In this document: positions 1-6,032 of the stretch, one piece after another | How positions within the stretch are numbered: position 1 is the stretch's first letter | Layout of the letters: each line of letters opens with the position of its first letter | Source of the DNA: an uncultured Ruminococcus sp. | GTDB lineage: Bacteria > Bacillota > Clostridia > Oscillospirales > Ruminococcaceae | DNA length: 64,000 bases | Reading direction: 5' to 3' | Assembly (NCBI GenBank): GCA_900538575.1 | Contig: UPZA01000004.1 | Location: 1 to 64,000, forward strand | Notes under the pieces: model-generated | What the model saw: the letters and a program-made list of their open reading frames with translations, nothing else | What the model was told of the DNA's origin: nothing | The model's database searches: none | Program-made: the position numbers and the translations under genes

Positions 1-189
1 TGTATTTATATTAATATTATTTATATTATCTTGATTGATAGATTGATTAATATTAGATTTAGTTTTATAAGTAGATTCCGCCATTTGGGAGGAATCAATT
101 CCGCCATTTGGGAGGAATTGATTCCGCCGTTTGGGAGGAATCAATTCTGCCGTTTGGGAGGAATCAATTCCGCCGTTTGGGAGGAATTG
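1..189. other. Candidate replication origin: iterons plus adjacent AT-rich tract
   Basis: The iteron block at 75-189 directly adjoins 1-74, a stretch almost entirely A and T with TTAATATTA/ATTAATATT-like runs, which could serve as a DNA unwinding element. The layout of iterons and AT-rich DNA within the initiator gene is known for lambda O and for RepA_N plasmids. Function is inferred from layout only. Confidence 0.4.
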
Positions 190-756
190 GAGTTCTACGG
201 CATTTAAAGCTACTTTTTTATCATTTTCCTGTAGAATAATTTGTTCGTTTTTATTGGAGGAATTAATTCCGCCATTTGGGAGGAATTGAGAATCCGCGGG
301 AATTGTTTTATTCTTTTTACGTCTTTTAGCATTAGCTGCGGCAACTTTTTTTGCATTATCTTCGGCTGCTTTTAATTTTATTCCGTCTGATATTTCTTTA
401 CCCTTTACAAGATATTTTTCCAATAATTCCATATCGTTATTTACCTTGAAATATCTTTTAGGAGGAATACCTTTTACAGATGTTTGAATAAATCCCATGC
501 TTTCTAAGTGTTTTATAGCATTCCTTTGAATTTTTTCACCAAATGACGTACTTTCATGCAGATCAGGAACGGTAACATAAAACCAACCGTTTTCGTCAAT
601 CATTTCTTTATCGGCATAATAATAATATTTTCCTATCAGCGTGAATAAAATAATTGTTTCAACAGCTCCGAGAGAATGTGCTAAGAGCCTGTTAAATGTC
701 ATGCTATTGTCAGGATTAAGCTGCTGATAAAAATCAGCTAATAACTTATTTCTCAT
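1..756 (-). CDS. Replication initiator / replisome organiser of an integrated element (partial, runs off left edge)
   Basis: The reading frame is open for 252 codons from an ATG at 756 to the window edge, so the C-terminus is missing. GAGGT lies 6-7 bases upstream of the ATG. Residues about 20-110 resemble the winged-helix N-terminal domain of phage, plasmid and ICE replisome organisers: a FNRLLAHSLG stretch, then a recognition-helix-like NAIKHLESMGF followed by GIPPKRYFKV. A basic Lys/Ala-rich linker (about 130-150) leads into a low-complexity part encoded by 23-bp DNA repeats, then an Asn/Ile-rich tail. By family logic it would bind the repeats and recruit a helicase loader. The family call is from motif recall, not a search; a RepA_N- or DnaD-like protein is the alternative description. 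Confidence 0.6.
   Translation of the reverse strand, partial: MRNKLLADFYQQLNPDNSMTFNRLLAHSLGAVETIILFTLIGKYYYYADKEMIDENGWFYVTVPDLHESTSFGEKIQRNAIKHLESMGFIQTSVKGIPPKRYFKVNNDMELLEKYLVKGKEISDGIKLKAAEDNAKKVAAANAKRRKKNKTIPADSQFLPNGGINSSNKNEQIILQENDKKVALNAVELQFLPNGGIDSSQTAELIPPKRRNQFLPNGGIDSSQMAESTYKTKSNINQSINQDNINNININT
75..189. repeat. Five tandem 23-bp iteron-like repeats inside the initiator gene
   Basis: Units start at 75, 98, 121, 144 and 167 with an exact 23-bp period. The core is ATTCCGCC(A/G)TTTGGGAGGAAT, itself with ATTCC/GGAAT inverted ends. A sixth, detached copy lies at 266-287. Because 23 is not a multiple of three, successive copies are read in all three frames on the minus strand (peptides QFLPNGGI, DSSQTAEL, IPPKRRN) without a stop. 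Two-turn spacing and location inside an initiator gene match iterons of replication origins. Confidence 0.85.
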
Positions 757-764
757 ATTTTACC

Positions 765-797
765 TCACTTTGATAAACCATCTGACTTAATTTTCAT
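765..797 (-). CDS. Ten-residue leader ORF coupled to the initiator gene
   Basis: A perfect AGGAGG, overlapping the stop of the upstream gene (800-802), precedes an ATG at 797 by 7 bases. The ORF encodes MKIKSDGLSK and stops with a TGA at 765-767 that is part of the GTGAGGT ribosome site of the initiator gene. This arrangement would couple initiator translation to leader translation. Its reality as an expressed peptide is inferred from the strong ribosome site and stop position. Confidence 0.4.
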   Translation of the reverse strand: MKIKSDGLSK

Positions 798-799
798 TT

Positions 800-1141
800 T
801 TAAACCTCCTGTTTTAGACTGCGGCGTTCCTCCGGAATATCAAGCAGATCCTCAAGCTGTTCTGCAATTTCTATCATTTCATCTTTTATTATTTTTGCCT
901 TCGGTTCTCCGCAAAAACATTCATATTCAATTCTTGATACATCAATGTTTTTATAAATCTCAATCATTTCCTTCAGCGGAAACCTTTCGCAGCTGTTTAT
1001 GAATTCCCTGTTTTCAGTTAAGATTACCGAAAACATAATTTTTGTTTCCTCATAAACTTCAAAATACATTATTTTTTTCGGGATATATATAGCATCCTTA
1101 GTAAGTAAACTCATCAATTTGTCCAATTCATCTTTACGCAT
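800..1141 (-). CDS. Hypothetical protein upstream of the element's initiator gene
   Basis: A 113-residue acidic soluble protein with no signal peptide or membrane segment. AAAGGAA precedes the ATG by about 6 bases. The sequence has a Cys pair (ECFCGEP, about 76-82) and an amphipathic C-terminal helix rich in Glu and Leu. I do not recognise a family. It is the first gene of the short operon containing the coupled leader ORF and replication initiator, so it is probably an accessory gene of the element. Its 3' end carries the ribosome site of the leader ORF. Confidence 0.6.
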   Translation of the reverse strand: MRKDELDKLMSLLTKDAIYIPKKIMYFEVYEETKIMFSVILTENREFINSCERFPLKEMIEIYKNIDVSRIEYECFCGEPKAKIIKDEMIEIAEQLEDLLDIPEERRSLKQEV

Positions 1142-1282
1142 AATTTTTTCCTTTCTGTAATTTGGATTTTACTAATATCTTCAAATATATATTTTTTAAT
1201 ATTTCATTTCACCCCTTTATCAAATTATTCGTCAACATATTTTTGTGTAAACCAGCCAAAAATAGCAGCTTGTTTACATAAA

Positions 1283-1320
1283 AAAATAGCGTATCAAATA
1301 AAAATTTGATACGCTATTTT
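1283..1320. terminator. Long perfect hairpin at the element/dpaA junction
   Basis: AAAATAGCGTATCAAAT and its exact complement are separated by AAAA, giving a 17-bp stem with A- and T-rich flanks usable as a terminator in either direction. It sits just before the point where recognisable dpaA sequence starts, so it may mark the element's end. No converging genes are visible that would need a terminator here. Confidence 0.6.
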
Positions 1321-1341
1321 AATTGTCATCTTATATTCTCT

Positions 1342-1434
1342 ACTCCCGGTAAAGTAGCGCCGGTAAGTTCAGGAGAAATAATTGCATCAACTATTCTGAA
1401 CATCCTTAAAGAGAGGAGATATACAGATGGCTGA
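1342..1434 (+). pseudogene. dpaA: 3' remnant of dipicolinate synthase subunit A, upstream part missing
   Basis: In the frame ending TGA at 1432-1434, codons from 1342 read TPGKVAPVSSGEII and then a helical tail, about 30 residues. This matches the conserved C-terminus of DpaA/SpoVFA (PGxxAPxTAGxII). The frame overlaps the dpaB start by 8 bases (ATGGCTGA), the usual coupled arrangement. Upstream, the frame enters the hairpin at 1283-1320 and meets a TAA at 1279-1281, with no start codon or DpaA-like residues. The body of DpaA is therefore absent here, apparently separated by the element on the left. Mother-cell DpaA oxidises dihydrodipicolinate to dipicolinate with DpaB. Confidence 0.7.
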
Positions 1435-2008
1435 TCTTTCAAAGATCAAAATAGGATATGTCATGACCGGTTCCTTTTGTACATTCAATAAAAGTTTTTT
1501 ACAGGCAGAAGAGCTTATAAAATCAGGAGCTGATTTACTGCCTGTAATGTCATATAACGCAGCCGAAATAGATACCAGATTCGGCAATGCAAAAGATAAT
1601 ATAAAAAAATTGGAGGAAATAACCGGTAAAGAAGTGATAAAAACAATAGAAGCTGCCGAACCTATCGGTCCAAAAAATATGACGGACATTCTCGTAGTCT
1701 GCCCATGCACCGGAAATACTATAGCTAAGCTTGCTTATAGTATAACTGACTCTCCCGCTACAATGGCAATTAAATCTCACCTGAGAAATAAAAAGCCTGT
1801 TGTAATTGCACTGGCGTCGAACGATTCTCTTTCCGGTTCAATGAAAAATATAGGCGCGCTTCTAAATATGAAAAATTATTATTTTGTTCCATTTTTTCAG
1901 GATGATAAAATAAAAAAACCCACCTCGGCTATTTGCGATTTTTCACTTCTGAAAGATACTATTGAAGCCGCTCTTCACGGAAAACAGCTTCAACCTATTA
2001 TTTTTTAA
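1427..2008 (+). CDS. dpaB: Dipicolinate synthase subunit B
   Basis: A 193-residue flavoprotein-like protein (Rossmann-type start, IGYVMTGSFCTFNK near residues 9-22), full length for DpaB/SpoVFB. With DpaA it converts dihydrodipicolinate to dipicolinic acid in the mother cell during sporulation; the product is loaded into the spore core with calcium. Later conserved parts include VVCPCTGNTIAKLA (about 90-103) and the ALASNDSLSGS stretch. AGGAG lies 10 bases upstream of the ATG, inside the dpaA remnant. Because dpaA is broken immediately upstream, the native promoter is also separated from this gene in this configuration. Confidence 0.93.
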   Translation: MADLSKIKIGYVMTGSFCTFNKSFLQAEELIKSGADLLPVMSYNAAEIDTRFGNAKDNIKKLEEITGKEVIKTIEAAEPIGPKNMTDILVVCPCTGNTIAKLAYSITDSPATMAIKSHLRNKKPVVIALASNDSLSGSMKNIGALLNMKNYYFVPFFQDDKIKKPTSAICDFSLLKDTIEAALHGKQLQPIIF

Positions 2009-2042
2009 GAAGGGCTGTATCAAAATTGATACAGCCCTTCTT
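2007..2042 (+). terminator. Terminator of dpaB
   Basis: AAGAAGGGCTGTATCAA and its perfect complement, with an AA loop, start at the dpaB stop codon and are followed by a T-containing tail. Confidence 0.85.
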
Positions 2043-2101
2043 TGATTCTTATACTAAAGCTTTTACATATCGCAGAATAAATACATTGAAAATTTTTTCT
2101 A

Positions 2102-2449
2102 TTAACGCTTTACAAAATTTGATTTCTGTTTCTCCTGAGCTTCAATCATTTGCGACATTCTTTCATCTATTCTTGCCTTATTTTCAGTATCAAGCCGGCT
2201 GAACTTTGCAATAAAGCGAGACGGCGATATATCGCTGCAAAAGGTTTTGTCATTGGTTCTTCCGGCTATGTAATCAAGAGAAACTTTATAATAATCGGCT
2301 AATATTATCGCTTTTGAGAATGGTACGTCTGTTTCTCCCCGTTCATATTTACCATAATGATTAGTTGATACTTCAATTATTTCAGAAATTTCTTCCTGCG
2401 TCAAATCAGCGTCTTCTTTTAAATCTTTCAGCCTTTGGTAAAAAGCCAT
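2102..2449 (-). CDS. XRE-family transcriptional regulator
   Basis: A 115-residue protein. Residues 5-63 form a Cro/CI-type helix-turn-helix domain: LTQEEISEIIEVSTNHYGKYERG followed by KAIILADYYKVSLDYIAGR. The C-terminal ~50 residues are charged and helical and probably dimerise. An AACGGAGGTT ribosome site precedes the ATG. It is monocistronic between two similar hairpins (2007-2042 and 2648-2670). A palindrome at 2472-2495 upstream of the start could be its own operator. Its targets are unknown. Confidence 0.85.
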   Translation of the reverse strand: MAFYQRLKDLKEDADLTQEEISEIIEVSTNHYGKYERGETDVPFSKAIILADYYKVSLDYIAGRTNDKTFCSDISPSRFIAKFSRLDTENKARIDERMSQMIEAQEKQKSNFVKR

Positions 2450-2471
2450 TAATATAACCTCCGTTTTTAAT

Positions 2472-2495
2472 ATATGATATAAAATTCTATCATAT
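2472..2495. promoter_or_regulatory. Palindrome upstream of the XRE gene, candidate operator
   Basis: ATATGATA and TATCATAT arms are separated by 8 bases and lie 23-46 bases upstream of the ATG. The position suits autoregulation by the XRE protein, but AT-rich palindromes arise easily. Confidence 0.35.
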
Positions 2496-2647
2496 AAATG
2501 AGATTAATTATTCGCTTTCACATCTATCTGGTACATTTTGCTATTTTTTCAATTCTATTCAATGTATTTAAATAGCTATTAAAGCTTATTTTTGACAAAT
2601 AAAAGCTTTCAAATAATACTGATAATTAGTTTTTAATACATATAAAA

Positions 2648-2670
2648 GGCTGTATCAAAATGATACAGCC
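2648..2670 (-). terminator. Terminator of the zinc-ribbon gene
   Basis: GGCTGTATCA and TGATACAGCC with a 3-base loop, followed on the minus strand by CTTTTATAT. The stem is nearly the same sequence as the dpaB terminator. Confidence 0.75.
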
Positions 2671-2676
2671 CTGATT

Positions 2677-3306
2677 TTAAAACTCTTCAAAACTCATTAT
2701 ACACCAGTCGCCGTTTATTTTATAAACACTAAGCGTTGTTGTATCCGTCTCTTTTTCGTCGTCGCCCTTGATAGTCGCCTTGATCTCAACTTCGTATCCT
2801 TTGGAAATTTTCACCTTCGAATCATAATTATCCTCGTACATTTCTTCAAGATCCTCAAGATCGTCCTTATCTATCTTATTTTTATCCTTATACTTTACAC
2901 TAATTTTGATGTCATCGCCATATTCATCTTCAAGATTATCAAGAATTCCTTCAGCCAATTCATCGAGATCATCAATAATTTCGCTTTTTTTCTTATCTTC
3001 AAACTGTTCCTCCAAAAGGAACTCCGGAAGAGCCTTATAAAAATACTTTCCCTTTCCCGTTTCCATTCCCTTGAACATATTATCAATAGGATCCTTATAA
3101 CCTCCGCCGAAAATAAGCTTACAAACAAGAAGAACTATTACAACAATAACTGCTGCAACTGCTATTACAGGAACAATCGACTTTTTGTTTCCAGTAGCTT
3201 CACCATTACCGCCGACTGAATTTGCCGTCTGCGCTGCACCGCAGGATGAACATATCTCAGCATTATCGTCAATCTGAGCTCCGCACTGCATACAAAATTT
3301 ACTCAT
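2677..3306 (-). CDS. Zinc-ribbon membrane protein
   Basis: A 209-residue protein. Residues 4-26 form a double CxxC zinc ribbon (FCMQCG ... ICSSCGAAQ). A single hydrophobic segment follows (about 44-66), then an extracytoplasmic domain very rich in Asp, Glu and Lys that alternates helical acidic stretches with a predicted beta-rich end (TDTTTLSVYKINGDWCIMSF). This design is common in Clostridia for membrane-anchored proteins of unknown function with DUF4878/NTF2-like outer domains. GGGGG lies 9 bases before the ATG. It has its own promoter (3342-3370) and terminator. Confidence 0.75.
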   Translation of the reverse strand: MSKFCMQCGAQIDDNAEICSSCGAAQTANSVGGNGEATGNKKSIVPVIAVAAVIVVIVLLVCKLIFGGGYKDPIDNMFKGMETGKGKYFYKALPEFLLEEQFEDKKKSEIIDDLDELAEGILDNLEDEYGDDIKISVKYKDKNKIDKDDLEDLEEMYEDNYDSKVKISKGYEVEIKATIKGDDEKETDTTTLSVYKINGDWCIMSFEEF

Positions 3307-3341
3307 AAAAAATAACCCCCATAAAAATTTATTGCATTAAC

Positions 3342-3370
3342 ATTTTATCACATTAATAGCATTCTGTCAA
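3342..3370 (-). promoter_or_regulatory. SigA-type promoter of the zinc-ribbon gene
   Basis: On the minus strand, TTGACA (3370-3365) and TAAAAT (3347-3342) are separated by 17 bases, about 35 bases upstream of the start codon. Confidence 0.75.
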
Positions 3371-3393
3371 TATAATAAGCACAATTTGTAAAT

Positions 3394-3423
3394 AATGATA
3401 AAATGTACAGGCTTTTTATCATT
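3394..3423 (-). terminator. Hairpin at the end of the coiled-coil membrane protein gene
   Basis: AATGATAAAA pairs with TTTTTATCATT around a 9-base loop overlapping the stop codon of the 3422-4297 gene. The stem is AU-rich and therefore weak. Confidence 0.45.
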
Positions 3424-4297
3424 AATTTGATAAATCATTTATTACGTTTTCAAGCATAATCAAAGCATGATCATAATTTTCCTTTGTTTTCTTTGCAGAG
3501 GAAAGATTCTTATCAACCTTTCTCACTCCTATATAAAGGTCATCAGGAATATCATTTTCTTCATAGCCTATTTCAGAAGCAAAGTCTGTTCCCTTAAGGT
3601 AAAATCCGTATCCTTTTATATTAGGATTATCGGGATAAAGTTCCTCAAGATTAATTAACGTTTCATCAGGAATAATCAAATCAGCCGATTTTTTATCCGC
3701 AATAACAAGCATAGTTTCACCCATCTGAAATTCCGATGACAATTTAGTCAGATTAGAGTCGTATGGACTGAGACTTTTTGTATTAGCATTTTCATCGTCT
3801 GATATCGGTATATATAAAACATTTGCATAATTTTCACCGTCATTATTATAATCTTCCGTCAGGCTGTCAAAATATTTGCCGATATCCTGATAATGAGTAT
3901 AAAGCTCCGTATCGTCGCACAGCAGCATTATATTAATATCAGATTTTGTTGTTGTAAGTGTGTCATAAACTAAAAATGCCGCAATAAGAACAAAAAACGT
4001 CGTAATTCCAAGCCACCATTTATTATGATAAACAAAATTCTTTATTTTTTCCCAAAAGGTATATTGTTTTTCATCATCGGGAGACAAATCTATTTTATCA
4101 GATTCAGTAATTAAGCCCTGCTTTATTTTTAACAGCTCTACCCTTTCTTCAGCAAGAGTTTTATTATATTGCTCTCTTTTTCTTTTTTCAATTTTTGCCG
4201 CAGCCGCCTTTTTTTCTTCGAGCTTTCGCTTTTCATTTTCATCTACCTGTCTGACCGTCTCAAAAATACTTTGCTTTTTTTCTTTTTTATTATCCAT
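3422..4297 (-). CDS. Coiled-coil single-pass membrane protein, unknown function
   Basis: A 291-residue protein. Residues 1-75 are highly charged (Lys/Glu) and predicted coiled coil, cytoplasmic. One membrane segment (about 95-112, WWLGITTFFVLIAAFLVY) is followed by an outer domain of ~180 residues with alternating strands and helices (DINIMLLCDDTELY, ETMLVIADKKSADLII). I do not recognise the outer domain; it recalls proteins annotated only as hypothetical in Ruminococcaceae. AAGGAG precedes the ATG by about 7 bases. Its transcript starts ~105 bases upstream and carries a hairpin just before the ribosome site. Confidence 0.7.
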   Translation of the reverse strand: MDNKKEKKQSIFETVRQVDENEKRKLEEKKAAAAKIEKRKREQYNKTLAEERVELLKIKQGLITESDKIDLSPDDEKQYTFWEKIKNFVYHNKWWLGITTFFVLIAAFLVYDTLTTTKSDINIMLLCDDTELYTHYQDIGKYFDSLTEDYNNDGENYANVLYIPISDDENANTKSLSPYDSNLTKLSSEFQMGETMLVIADKKSADLIIPDETLINLEELYPDNPNIKGYGFYLKGTDFASEIGYEENDIPDDLYIGVRKVDKNLSSAKKTKENYDHALIMLENVINDLSN

Positions 4298-4319
4298 CTT
4301 TACTCCTTAAAAACAAACA

Positions 4320-4338
4320 GGGATACATTCCGTATCCC
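4320..4338 (-). promoter_or_regulatory. Leader hairpin, possible attenuator
   Basis: On the minus strand GGGATAC and GTATCCC pair around a 5-base loop and are followed by a T-rich run (TGTTTGTTTTT) directly before the AAGGAG ribosome site. Lying inside a ~105-base leader, it has the layout of an intrinsic attenuator. Confidence 0.45.
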
Positions 4339-4405
4339 CTCCCATTAAGCTTAATCTACCTTCAGCTTGTAATGTAATTGAAAATACACGCTGACTGATA
4401 AAATA

Positions 4406-4434
4406 ATTATAGCACAAATAAGATAACTAATCAA
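4406..4434 (-). promoter_or_regulatory. SigA-type promoter of the coiled-coil membrane protein gene
   Basis: TTGATT (4434-4429) and TATAAT (4411-4406) are separated by exactly 17 bases on the minus strand. Confidence 0.75.
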
Positions 4435-4500
4435 GCCCGATTTCGATCATTTATTTAAGATCGCGTCGTATTTTTATTTTTTTCTTAATATACAATTAAA

Positions 4501-4528
4501 AACCCGTTTCTTGTTTAAGAAACGGGTT
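4501..4528 (-). terminator. Terminator of the allose operon
   Basis: AACCCGTTTCTT and its perfect complement around a 4-base loop, 11 bases past the rpiB stop, followed on the minus strand by TTTTTAATTG. Confidence 0.85.
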
Positions 4529-4539
4529 AATATAAACGG

Positions 4540-4986
4540 CTAATTATCCTTATTTTCTATTTCACCAATCATTTTTACACGATTCAGATGACGGCCTCCT
4601 TCAAATTCTCCGCTCAGCCAAGAATCTACTATCATAAATGCAAGACTGATACCGACGACCCGCGCGCCGATTGCAAGTACGTTAGTGTCGTTATGCTGAC
4701 GTGAAAGCAAAGCTGAATACGGTTCGCTGCAAACCACTGCGCGAATTCCCTTTACCTTATTAGCGGCAAGAGAAATCCCCACTCCTGTCCCGCATATAAG
4801 TATTCCCTTATCGCAGTTTCCTCCCGCCACAGCCCTTGCAACTGCCTCGCCGTAAATCGGATAATCGGTTCTTTCCGTATTATTTGTTCCAAAATCAATA
4901 ACTTCAATACCCTTTTCAATTAAATGTGAAATTATTTCATTTTTATATTCAAAGCCTACATGATCGCATCCAACCGCTATTTTCAT
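4540..4986 (-). CDS. rpiB: Ribose-5-phosphate isomerase B / allose-6-phosphate isomerase
   Basis: A 148-residue LacAB/RpiB-family isomerase, full length. Asp8-His9, the GILICGTGVG phosphate loop with catalytic Cys65, and His98 in SRQHNDTN are at the positions known for E. coli RpiB. The family interconverts ribose-5-P and ribulose-5-P, and E. coli RpiB also isomerises allose-6-P to allulose-6-P. As the last gene of an allose operon, the latter is its likely job here. AAAGGAGG precedes the ATG. A hairpin at 5008-5030 separates it from alsB, so its expression may be lower than that of the transporter. Confidence 0.92.
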   Translation of the reverse strand: MKIAVGCDHVGFEYKNEIISHLIEKGIEVIDFGTNNTERTDYPIYGEAVARAVAGGNCDKGILICGTGVGISLAANKVKGIRAVVCSEPYSALLSRQHNDTNVLAIGARVVGISLAFMIVDSWLSGEFEGGRHLNRVKMIGEIENKDN

Positions 4987-5007
4987 AAAATTCCTCCTTT
5001 AAAATAA

Positions 5008-5030
5008 AAGGACAGTTATAACACTGTCCT
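5008..5030 (-). terminator. Intercistronic hairpin between alsB and rpiB
   Basis: AAGGACAGT and ACTGTCCTT pair around a 5-base loop, followed on the minus strand by TTATTTT. It may act as a partial terminator or protect the 3' end of alsB mRNA, as often seen after genes for abundant binding proteins. Confidence 0.6.
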
Positions 5031-5048
5031 TATTAAATTAAGATTTAA

Positions 5049-6017
5049 TTATTTTTTTGAAACTATATATGAATCCACCGGAATAGTTTCAGGCACATTG
5101 TCAGGATTTATTTCTGCTCCCGACTTAACCGCGTTTACCATCTGCTCCAGAGATACGGCTCCGATTCCGGCTGAATCCTGAGCAACTGTCGCTGAAAGCT
5201 CGCCGGCTTCTACACTCTGAAGAGCTTCAGCGGCTCCGTCGGTACCGACTACAATGATTTCTCCCAATTTATTAGCATTTTTAACTGCCTGAATAGCTCC
5301 TAAAGCCATTGTATCATTGCAGCAGTAAATAGCCTTTAAGCCCGGATTCATCTGAATAATGCTCGTCGCCGCGTCAAGAGCCTTCTGTCTGTCCCAGTCG
5401 GCAGGCTGAGAACTTACAAGGTTAATTCCCGCCGCCGCTTTGAAAGCGTTTGTAGTGCCTTCTTTTCTTGCCTCGCCTGAAGCGTTTCCTGCCTTACCCT
5501 CAATAATCGCGACGTCTCCGCCGTCTGCAAGCTGTTCAATAATATAATTTGCTCCCTTTTCTCCGACCTTGACGTTATCAGTGGTTGCGAAAGCAATAAC
5601 GCTTCCCCCCGAACTCTTCAATGTATCCATATCTACTTTTTCATCAATATTCATTACGTAAACGCCCTTTTTGTTTGCCTGAGCAATTCCGTTAATTAGA
5701 TTTGTCGGTGAAAGCGGCGCAACTCCGATTGCCTTATAGCCTACGTTAATACAATTTTCAAGTATCTTGAGCTGCCCTTCTGTATCGTCCTCACTCTGAG
5801 CCGCAAAAATATCTACTGAAACTCCAAGCTCTTTAGCTTTATCCTCGATACCCTTTTTCATAGTTGCCCAAAAGTCGTTCGACAATGTTTTAAGGATAAC
5901 CGCATAATCTGCGTTTGCCGATTTGCTGTCGGAATCGTTTCCGCAGCCAACAAGTCCAAAGCCCATGCTCAACGCCAGAACTGACGAAACAAGCGTTTTA
6001 AAGAATCTTTTTTTCAT
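5049..6017 (-). CDS. alsB: D-allose ABC transporter substrate-binding lipoprotein
   Basis: A 322-residue periplasmic-binding-protein family 1 (ribose-type) lipoprotein. The lipobox is LVGC with lipidated Cys25. Signature blocks match E. coli AlsB almost word for word: YAVILKTLSN, FWATMKKGIEDKAK, GVSVDIFAAQSE, AIIEGKAGNASGEAR, SQPADWDR and KAIYCCNDTMALG. It should capture D-allose outside the membrane and deliver it to AlsC/AlsA. The gene lies between alsK (15-base gap) and rpiB. Ligand identity rests on recalled similarity plus the complete allose pathway next to it. Confidence 0.9.
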   Translation of the reverse strand: MKKRFFKTLVSSVLALSMGFGLVGCGNDSDSKSANADYAVILKTLSNDFWATMKKGIEDKAKELGVSVDIFAAQSEDDTEGQLKILENCINVGYKAIGVAPLSPTNLINGIAQANKKGVYVMNIDEKVDMDTLKSSGGSVIAFATTDNVKVGEKGANYIIEQLADGGDVAIIEGKAGNASGEARKEGTTNAFKAAAGINLVSSQPADWDRQKALDAATSIIQMNPGLKAIYCCNDTMALGAIQAVKNANKLGEIIVVGTDGAAEALQSVEAGELSATVAQDSAGIGAVSLEQMVNAVKSGAEINPDNVPETIPVDSYIVSKK

Positions 6018-6032
6018 AGTAATTAACCTCTC

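Noticed and set aside
75..189. Possible CRISPR array from regular short repeats
   Set aside because: The repeats are directly abutting 23-bp units with no variable spacers and lie inside an open reading frame, so iterons fit better.
1142..1282. Promoter for the element's small operon (TTGACG at 1235-1230)
   Set aside because: No acceptable -10 box lies at the right distance, so I did not list it.
1387..1780. Minus-strand frames overlapping dpaB
   Set aside because: dpaB is clearly coding on the plus strand with a good ribosome site; the reverse frames have no family resemblance.
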